Shown here one piece after another: positions 6,354-10,267 of a stretch of 10,267 nt of DNA (its first letter is position 1; each line of letters opens with the position of its first letter). The stretch comes from an uncultured Roseburia sp. (GTDB lineage Bacteria > Bacillota_A > Clostridia > Lachnospirales > Lachnospiraceae): NCBI GenBank assembly GCA_900753715.1, contig CAAEAE010000049.1, positions 1 to 10,267 on the forward strand. Direction: 5' to 3'. Both the position numbers and the translations under genes were made by a program. The notes below the pieces were generated by a model that did not search any database, was not told where the DNA came from, and saw only the letters and a list, made by a program, of their open reading frames with translations.

Positions 6354-6722
6354 ATGAAGTATGTCAAACAGTTTTTTATTATTCTACTGATCTCCTTTGT
6401 GGGAGAGCTCTTTAAGTATCTGATTCCGTTACCCATTCCGGCCAGTATCTATGGCATGGTGATTTTGTTCATTGGATTGATGACCGGTCTGATCAGGCTG
6501 GATGATGTGAAGGATGTGGGAAAGTTTCTGATTGAAATTATGCCGTTGATGTTTATCCCGGCAGGCGTTGGACTGATTGAAAGCTGGGGAACGTTAAAGC
6601 CCGTGCTGCTTCCGGTCTGTGTGATTACGGTTGTTGCTATTGTGACCGTCATGGTGGCAACAGGAAAGCTGTCACAGTGGATGATCCGCAGGGAGAAAAA
6701 GGGAGGCAGTGACCATGAATAG
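6354..6722 (+). CDS. lrgA: LrgA/CidA family membrane protein
   Basis: The product is 122 aa with four hydrophobic segments, the usual size and topology of LrgA. Family motifs are visible: LISFVGELFKYLIPLPIPAS, then IYGMVILF, and later MPLMFIPAGVGLIESW. LrgA pairs with LrgB in the membrane. Long described as holin/antiholin-like, such pairs have been shown to carry pyruvate in Bacillus (PftAB) and Streptococcus mutans. Two ATGs lie in tandem (6351, 6354); GAGG at 6342-6345 is better spaced for 6354, so that start is chosen, with 6351 possible. It is transcribed from the consensus promoter at 6272-6299, overlaps lrgB by 8 bp, and is probably repressed by the GntR protein encoded downstream. Confidence 0.88.
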   Translation: MKYVKQFFIILLISFVGELFKYLIPLPIPASIYGMVILFIGLMTGLIRLDDVKDVGKFLIEIMPLMFIPAGVGLIESWGTLKPVLLPVCVITVVAIVTVMVATGKLSQWMIRREKKGGSDHE

Positions 6723-7407
6723 TTTTTTTGAAGAATCCATGTTTGCAGGAGTGACGTTAAGTATTATTGCCTATCTGATTGGGGCAATATTAAAAAAGAA
6801 ATTTAAACTGGGTATTTTTAATCCGCTTCTGATTGCTATTGTGGTATCTATTGTTTTTCTGGCAGTGGGAAATATTGATTATGAAGTTTATAACGAGGGT
6901 GCAAAGTTCCTAAGCTGGCTGTTGACGCCGGCGACGGTATGTCTGGCAATTCCGCTTTATGAGCAGTGGGATCTGTTGAAACACAATCATAAGGCAGTTC
7001 TGCTTGGACTGACTGCCGGAGTGGTGACCAGCCTTGTTACGGTACTCGTTCTTTCCCTGTTGCTGGGATTATCCCATGAAGAATATGTGACGATGCTTCC
7101 GAAGTCTATTACGACAGCGATCGGCATGGGTGTATCAGAAGAATTGGGCGGTTATGTGACGATTACGGTTGCAGTAATTATTGTTACCGGAGTGCTTGGT
7201 AATATGTTCGGAGAACTGATCTGTAAGGTATTTAAGATTGAAGAGCCGATTTCGAAGGGGCTTGCATTTGGCTCGGCAGCACATGCGATCGGAACAGCAA
7301 AGGCTATGGAGATTGGTGAGATTGAAGGAGCCATGAGCAGCCTGGCAATTGCAGTATCGGGAATCCTCACAGTGATTTTGTCATCTGTATTTGCGCATTT
7401 CTTATAA
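6715..7407 (+). CDS. lrgB: LrgB family membrane protein
   Basis: The product is 230 aa and highly hydrophobic, with several predicted membrane helices. Conserved LrgB stretches include LLTPATVCLAIPLYEQ, LPKSITTAIGMGVSEELGG, and GLAFGSAAHAIGTAKAMEIG near the C-terminus. It forms the LrgAB complex with the preceding gene, and the complex is likely a pyruvate uptake or release system. The ATG at 6715 has GGGAGG 8 nt upstream (6701-6706); an in-frame GTG at 6709 is too close to that site. The 8-bp overlap with lrgA indicates translational coupling. No terminator follows, so readthrough into gntR is possible. Confidence 0.9.
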   Translation: MNSFFEESMFAGVTLSIIAYLIGAILKKKFKLGIFNPLLIAIVVSIVFLAVGNIDYEVYNEGAKFLSWLLTPATVCLAIPLYEQWDLLKHNHKAVLLGLTAGVVTSLVTVLVLSLLLGLSHEEYVTMLPKSITTAIGMGVSEELGGYVTITVAVIIVTGVLGNMFGELICKVFKIEEPISKGLAFGSAAHAIGTAKAMEIGEIEGAMSSLAIAVSGILTVILSSVFAHFL

Positions 7408-7437
7408 AGAGGCAAAGAAAAGCCATATGGAAATGTT

Positions 7438-7466
7438 TTGACAGATGAGGGGTAGAGGAAAATATT
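7438..7466 (+). promoter_or_regulatory. Possible promoter of gntR
   Basis: A perfect -35 TTGACA (7438-7443) is followed after 17 bp by AATATT (7461-7466), a four-of-six -10. It may give gntR its own transcript besides readthrough from lrgAB. No ATTGGT-N3-ACCAAT site is seen here. Confidence 0.4.
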
Positions 7467-7577
7467 GGGATAAAAGTGTGATAAGAAAAACGATATGATG
7501 AGAAAATAAAAATATAACTGTGAATGAATATAGTTAAGAAATATGTGGGTAAAGGGAAAAGGAAAACTACAATCGGA

Positions 7578-8240
7578 ATGGAAAGGGAACAGACAACTTC
7601 AGAATATGAAAAAGCAATTCAATATATTGATCAGTTAATTCAGCAGGGTGATCTGCAGATCGGAAGCAAACTGCCAACAGAACGGGCCATTGCAGAAGAA
7701 CTGGGAATCGGACGGAACTCAACACGTGAGGCGTTGAGTATTCTACACGGTATGGGAATGATTGAACGCGTTCAGGGATCCGGAAATTATATTTCGAAGG
7801 ATGCCGGAGGCTCCATTCACAGGATCCTTAGGATGATGCTGGCGCTTGGAACTATTACGGGGAAAGAGATTGCAGACTTCAGGTGTATGATGGAAAAAGC
7901 AGTCTGCCTTGATCTGCTTGAACGGGGATTAAGTGAAGAACAGCAGACTTATTTTGAAAAGCTTTTACAGGGAATGGAAGCTGCGTCTACAGAGGAATTT
8001 TTAGAGCTCGATAAAACGTTTCATGAACAGCTCATTCGTGCAACTGGGAATCCTCTGTTTATTCTGCTTCTGGAATCGGTATCGAAGCTGTATCAGGAGC
8101 AGATCGCATGCGTCCTGCAACAGGCCGATGAGAACGGGAGAGGAGAACTTTTGACACAACACCGGGTAATTTATAACCATTTAATGCAAAAAGATAAGGA
8201 AGCAATGCTTGAAGCTATTGACCGCCACTACACCCGATGA
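7578..8240 (+). CDS. GntR-family regulator, FadR/FCD subfamily (likely lrgAB repressor)
   Basis: The product is 220 aa from ATG 7578. Residues about 11-73 form the winged helix-turn-helix (IGSKLPTERAIAEELGIGRN, then STREALSILHGMGMIERVQG, ending in GSGNYI). The rest is an all-helical FCD ligand domain. The metal-site residues Asp145, His149 (LDKTFHEQL), His195 (TQHRVIYNHL) and His217 (DRHY) are all there, so a metal-bound carboxylic acid ligand is likely. Related proteins PdhR and LldR sense pyruvate or lactate. The palindrome at the lrgA promoter is of the type these regulators bind. An ATG at 7524 would add 18 Lys-rich residues but has no ribosome site; the start remains uncertain. The C-terminus stops just after the last metal His, and a repeat element begins 3 bp past the stop, so a few residues may have been lost. 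Confidence 0.85.
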   Translation: MEREQTTSEYEKAIQYIDQLIQQGDLQIGSKLPTERAIAEELGIGRNSTREALSILHGMGMIERVQGSGNYISKDAGGSIHRILRMMLALGTITGKEIADFRCMMEKAVCLDLLERGLSEEQQTYFEKLLQGMEAASTEEFLELDKTFHEQLIRATGNPLFILLLESVSKLYQEQIACVLQQADENGRGELLTQHRVIYNHLMQKDKEAMLEAIDRHYTR

Positions 8241-8242
8241 TA

Positions 8243-8304
8243 TAGTAAGCGCAAGAGGAAAATAAGCGTCTGCGAAGCAGACATTTATTTTACTGCGCTT
8301 ACTA
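8243..8304. repeat. Long imperfect hairpin element after gntR
   Basis: TAGTAAGCGCA (8243-8253) pairs with TGCGCTTACTA (8294-8304). Inside, AAAATAA (8259-8265) pairs with TTATTTT (8285-8291), and GTCTGC (8268-8273) with GCAGAC (8277-8282) across a GAA triloop. The whole 62-bp unit is one extended stem. It could be a REP-like dispersed element or a structured RNA; without a T-tract a simple terminator is less likely. Confidence 0.7.
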
Positions 8305-8308
8305 ACGA

Positions 8309-8355
8309 ACATGCGTCTGACGAAGTCAGACAGAGAGTGTGAAACACGGGCATGT
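8309..8355. repeat. Second folded unit, possible three-way junction
   Basis: ACATGC (8309-8314) pairs with GCATGT (8350-8355), enclosing GTCTGAC-GAA-GTCAGAC (8315-8331) and a small GTGT/ACAC hairpin at about 8337-8347. The GAA triloop and GTCTG stem base repeat the design of the neighbouring hairpin, which suggests a shared, selected structure rather than chance. Confidence 0.55.
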
Positions 8356-8368
8356 GAGTATAAAAACG

Positions 8369-8398
8369 GCGCAAGAGGAAAATAAGCGTCTGCGAAGC
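8369..8398. repeat. Second copy of a 30-bp direct repeat (first copy 8249-8278)
   Basis: The 30 bases at 8369-8398 are identical to 8249-8278, exactly 120 bp apart. Both run from GCGCAAGAGG to CTGCGAAGC. The first copy is the left arm of the long hairpin; the second lacks the right arm and continues into AAGGGG before the ATPase gene. It looks like a partial duplication or a truncated second element. Confidence 0.85.
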
Positions 8399-8440
8399 TT
8401 AAGGGGAATTAAATGTAGTTGTGTGAAAACGGGGGAATAT

Positions 8441-8860
8441 ATGGAAAATAAAATCAAAGAAATGGAAAATGGAATTGTTGTCACTCCGGATCAGGCATCG
8501 ATAGAAGTGGTAGCTTCTTATGTAGAGGAAACATTGGAAAAGTCCGAGGTTGCCATGAGGGACAGTTATAAAATAAATATTGCACTGGATGAATTGTATT
8601 CGAATATCGTTCGGTACAGTGGTGCCAGTGAAGCAAAGGTGAGCTGCGTTGTGGATGAACACACCGTGACGCTTCACCTGCAGGATAATGGAGTTCCATT
8701 TGATCCGACAGCGAAGGAAGATGCAGATATGGAACAGCTTGCGGAAGAGGAACAGATTGGTGGACGCGGTATTTTTCTGGTAAAAAAGCTGATGTCCAAG
8801 ATGACGTATTGCTATGAGAATGGATATAATGAGCTGACAGTAAAACTTCAAAGAATGTAA
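8441..8860 (+). CDS. RsbW/SpoIIAB-like ATP-binding protein (HATPase_c_2)
   Basis: The product is 139 aa, the usual size for an anti-sigma serine kinase of the RsbW/SpoIIAB type. The GHKL boxes are visible: N-box IALDELYSNIVRYS (Glu51, Asn55), G1 box LQDNGVPFDP (Asp82, Gly84) and G2 box GGRGIFLVKKLMS (107-119). Proteins of this type bind ATP, phosphorylate a STAS anti-anti-sigma protein and sequester a partner such as a sigma factor. No STAS or sigma gene is seen here, so the target is unknown. The ATG at 8441 follows GGGGGAA at 8431-8437. A longer frame from 8339 runs through the repeat element and is rejected. The gene is coupled to the next one: its TAA overlaps that gene's ribosome site. 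Confidence 0.85.
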   Translation: MENKIKEMENGIVVTPDQASIEVVASYVEETLEKSEVAMRDSYKINIALDELYSNIVRYSGASEAKVSCVVDEHTVTLHLQDNGVPFDPTAKEDADMEQLAEEEQIGGRGIFLVKKLMSKMTYCYENGYNELTVKLQRM

Positions 8861-8872
8861 GGAGAATGCACA

Positions 8873-9262
8873 GTGAAGGAGGTTAAAATCTATCCCAACA
8901 TTGATATGCAGCGGACCGGTATCAGGTTGAAAGAGTTTACACAGAAAAGAGGATATTGTGTAGCGGATATTCAGGAGTATCTGCATTTGTCCTGTCCCCA
9001 GCCGGTGTACCGATGGTTTAAAGGGATGATTCTTCCTTCGGTAGATCATTTACTGATGCTGAGTGAACTGTTAGGTGTTCATATGGAGGATCTGTTGGTG
9101 AAGAAGCAGAATCCGTTGTGTTCTTCCGTTTCGATCATACGGGTGGAATGGTTTGACAGGATTGGTGAGGTACATATTTATCAGGAGAAACAGGACAGAA
9201 TGCAGAACGCAGGAATACGATTGATGACCTATTATAAGAAACTGGCAGGTCTGGTTGCATAA
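8873..9262 (+). CDS. XRE-family helix-turn-helix protein
   Basis: The 129-aa product starts at GTG 8873; AAGGAG at 8859-8864 overlaps the stop of the ATPase gene and is 8 nt away. Residues about 14-75 form a Cro/C1-type helix-turn-helix (TGIRLKEFTQKRGYCVADIQ, with the recognition helix near CPQPVYRWFKG, then LPSVDHLLMLSELLGVHMED). The C-terminal part (about 86-129) is a short Arg/Tyr/Lys-containing extension that I do not recognise. Tight coupling to the RsbW-like gene suggests the two act together: a DNA-binding protein perhaps held or modified by the kinase-like protein. That is inference. A rho-independent terminator ends the operon about 50 bp downstream. Confidence 0.8.
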   Translation: MKEVKIYPNIDMQRTGIRLKEFTQKRGYCVADIQEYLHLSCPQPVYRWFKGMILPSVDHLLMLSELLGVHMEDLLVKKQNPLCSSVSIIRVEWFDRIGEVHIYQEKQDRMQNAGIRLMTYYKKLAGLVA

Positions 9263-9312
9263 CTGCAGCTATAAAAAAGCAGATAAAGAGAGTTCTATAG
9301 AAAGTTTAACAG

Positions 9313-9354
9313 GATCTCAGGGATTCGTGAAAACGGATTTTTGAGGTCTTTTTT
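9313..9354 (+). terminator. Rho-independent terminator of the ATPase-XRE operon
   Basis: GATCTCA (9313-9319) pairs with TGAGGTC (9342-9348, one G-U), with partial inner pairing of ATTCGT and ACGGAT around GAAA. Six T residues follow at 9349-9354. Confidence 0.7.
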
Positions 9355-9377
9355 GTTGTAATTTGTCCGGAATACTT

Positions 9378-9394
9378 TTGGACTAACAGTCCAA
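9378..9394. promoter_or_regulatory. Small palindrome, possible operator
   Basis: TTGGACT (9378-9384) and AGTCCAA (9388-9394) are perfect inverted repeats around AAC. It lies 12 bp before a TTGACA (9406-9411) whose matching -10 is poor. This may be a regulator site for the following gene. Confidence 0.35.
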
Positions 9395-9464
9395 TGCAAA
9401 ATTAATTGACAGAGGCTAGAATCGGGTTAAAGAAAGTAAATCTTTAGCGGGAGGCTGTCTGCAG

Positions 9465-9779
9465 ATGAAAGAAGAATTCGTAAATGCATTGATGGAGAAA
9501 TATTCTTTTTTTTATAGAGATCCGGAGAAGAAAGTATATAAAAAATATCCTAAGCAGGCCATTTCTAAAGAAGTTGGTGATGAATGGTATGGGGAAATCT
9601 GCAAATTGTGTGAGGAATTATATTGGTATTTCAAGGAGATTGAATACCCGGTTAGTTTCATGTTTATTGAGATCAGAGTAAAGGATTACCATTTGCAAAT
9701 GTATTATCTCCTGACAGGGGGAACCGGTGAGGTCGGTAACCAGGTTGATGAGATTGTTGAGAAGTATGAGCGGATGTAG
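9465..9779 (+). CDS. Hypothetical protein, 104 aa
   Basis: I do not recognise this protein. It is small, charged, acidic overall and rich in aromatic residues (EKYSFFYRDP, ELYWYFKEIEY, DYHLQMYYLL), with no signal peptide, membrane segment or known motif. The ATG at 9465 has GCGGGAGG about 10 nt upstream (from 9448), so translation is likely. It stands alone between a terminator and the toxin-antitoxin pair, with a palindrome and a possible -35 box upstream. An immunity- or regulator-like role is possible but not shown. Confidence 0.6.
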   Translation: MKEEFVNALMEKYSFFYRDPEKKVYKKYPKQAISKEVGDEWYGEICKLCEELYWYFKEIEYPVSFMFIEIRVKDYHLQMYYLLTGGTGEVGNQVDEIVEKYERM

Positions 9780-9870
9780 GAGATAAACCTTTCCATTTAA
9801 ATGTTTACACCCACTTAAAGTTAGAGGATGCAGAAAAAGAAATATAACGTCTGGAGCAAGAACAGCAAAT

Positions 9871-10158
9871 GTGTTTGCTCGAGTTGAGCCTGAACTTAAA
9901 GAACAGGCTGAAAGTGTATTAGATCAGTTAGGAATTCCAATGTCAAATGCAGTAGGAATGTTTCTACGGCAGATTGTTTTGCAAAAGGGAATTCCATTTG
10001 AAATGAAATTACCAAGAACGGCACCGTTGACCTATGGTTCTCTTACGAAAGAACAATTTGATAAAGAAATTGAAAAAGGTATGTCTGATGTAAAAGCTGG
10101 CAGAGTTTACTCAGCAGATGCCATTGAAGCTGAAATGAAAAGAGATTTTGGCATATGA
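9871..10158 (+). CDS. DinJ/RelB-like antitoxin
   Basis: From GTG 9871 the product is 95 aa. The N-terminal half is a ribbon-helix-helix domain typical of the RelB/DinJ family (VEPELKEQAESVLDQLGIPM, then SNAVGMFLRQIVLQKGIPFE). The C-terminal half (KEQFDKEIEKGMSDVKAGRV) would wrap and neutralise the toxin. Its stop overlaps the toxin ATG by 4 bp (ATGA), giving coupled translation. The start is odd: the conserved residues GARTAN continue in frame upstream of 9871, but no ATG, GTG or TTG is found back to a stop at 9784. The only other candidate is ATA at 9844. The ATG at 9828 is in a different frame. Either a rare start, a one-base shift or a mutated start is present. Confidence 0.8.
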   Translation: MFARVEPELKEQAESVLDQLGIPMSNAVGMFLRQIVLQKGIPFEMKLPRTAPLTYGSLTKEQFDKEIEKGMSDVKAGRVYSADAIEAEMKRDFGI

Positions 10159-10267
10159 TTTTTTATGTGGCATATTCCGCTGAAGCAAGACAGGATTTGA
10201 GGGACATTTATGAATATATTGCGTATGAATTGTTGGTACCTGAAACAGCTGCCGGACAATGGTTGCA
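10155..10267 (+). CDS. ParE/RelE-family toxin, N-terminal part, cut by window end
   Basis: The first 37 residues are visible: MIFYVAYSAEARQDLRDIYE, then YIAYELLVPETAAGQWL. The pattern (S.EA..DL..I..YI....... TA..) is that of RelE/ParE superfamily toxins, which cleave ribosome-bound mRNA or poison gyrase. ParE-like seems nearer, but the catalytic C-terminus is outside the window. The ATG overlaps the antitoxin stop by 4 bp, the classic order of an antitoxin-first pair. Confidence 0.75.
   Translation, partial: MIFYVAYSAEARQDLRDIYEYIAYELLVPETAAGQWL

Noticed and set aside
8249..8398. CRISPR-like repeats
   Set aside because: Only two copies with a 90-bp structured interval that is itself self-complementary; no cas genes and no further copies.
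8339..8440. Extended start for the RsbW-like protein
   Set aside because: The added residues are encoded by the repeat element and the true ATG has GGGGGAA before it.
8399..9049. Long minus-strand frame opposite the ATPase and XRE genes
   Set aside because: Shadow frame: the plus-strand genes carry clear GHKL and helix-turn-helix motifs and good ribosome sites.
9828..9887. Short ORF MQKKKYNVWSK from ATG 9828 as antitoxin start
   Set aside because: It is out of frame with the ribbon-helix-helix domain and stops after 19 codons; kept only as a possible frameshift explanation.

Overview
The window looks like chromosomal DNA of a gut-type Firmicute, most likely a Lachnospiraceae-like Clostridium relative. 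The grounds are AT-leaning codon use, strong AGGAGG-type ribosome sites, sigma-A TTGACA/TATAAT promoters, and the families present (LrgAB, an FCD-type GntR regulator, an RsbW-like ATPase, an Rpn-family nuclease, a DinJ/ParE-like pair). No RNA gene and no CRISPR array were found.

Left part (1-2023): an uncertain open frame, then a visibly AT-richer AIPR-family gene with its own promoter. The AIPR protein has an Mrr-like nuclease motif at its N-terminus and is a good candidate for a single-gene phage-defence cassette acquired by transfer.

Middle-left part (2073-5241): a graveyard of an old cell-surface polysaccharide locus and mobile genes. It holds a UDP-glucose dehydrogenase gene without its NAD-binding half, the last 44 codons of a UDP-galactopyranose mutase gene, an intact Rpn-family PD-(D/E)XK nuclease gene (minus strand), and two convergent broken genes that meet at a deletion scar: a DUF6036-like gene (plus) and a tyrosine recombinase (minus). 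The Rpn gene has a hairpin-rich leader. It also has an internal Shine-Dalgarno/ATG that would produce its C-terminal 100 residues separately, as in intragenic Rpn antitoxins.

Middle part (5406-8240): an intact family 2 glycosyltransferase with its own promoter, then lrgA-lrgB (putative pyruvate transport) and a FadR-subfamily GntR regulator. The lrgA promoter matches consensus at both boxes. Just downstream lies the perfect palindrome AATTGGT-N3-ACCAATT, the operator type of PdhR/LldR-like regulators. Together they read as a self-contained pyruvate- or lactate-responsive transport module.

Right part (8243-10267): a densely folded element with a 120-bp-period direct repeat separates gntR from a two-gene operon. 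That operon encodes an RsbW/SpoIIAB-like ATP-binding protein and an XRE-type DNA-binding protein, and it ends at a rho-independent terminator. A small gene of unknown function follows, and then a DinJ/RelB-like antitoxin overlapping the start of a ParE/RelE-like toxin that runs off the window. The antitoxin has no clear ATG start.
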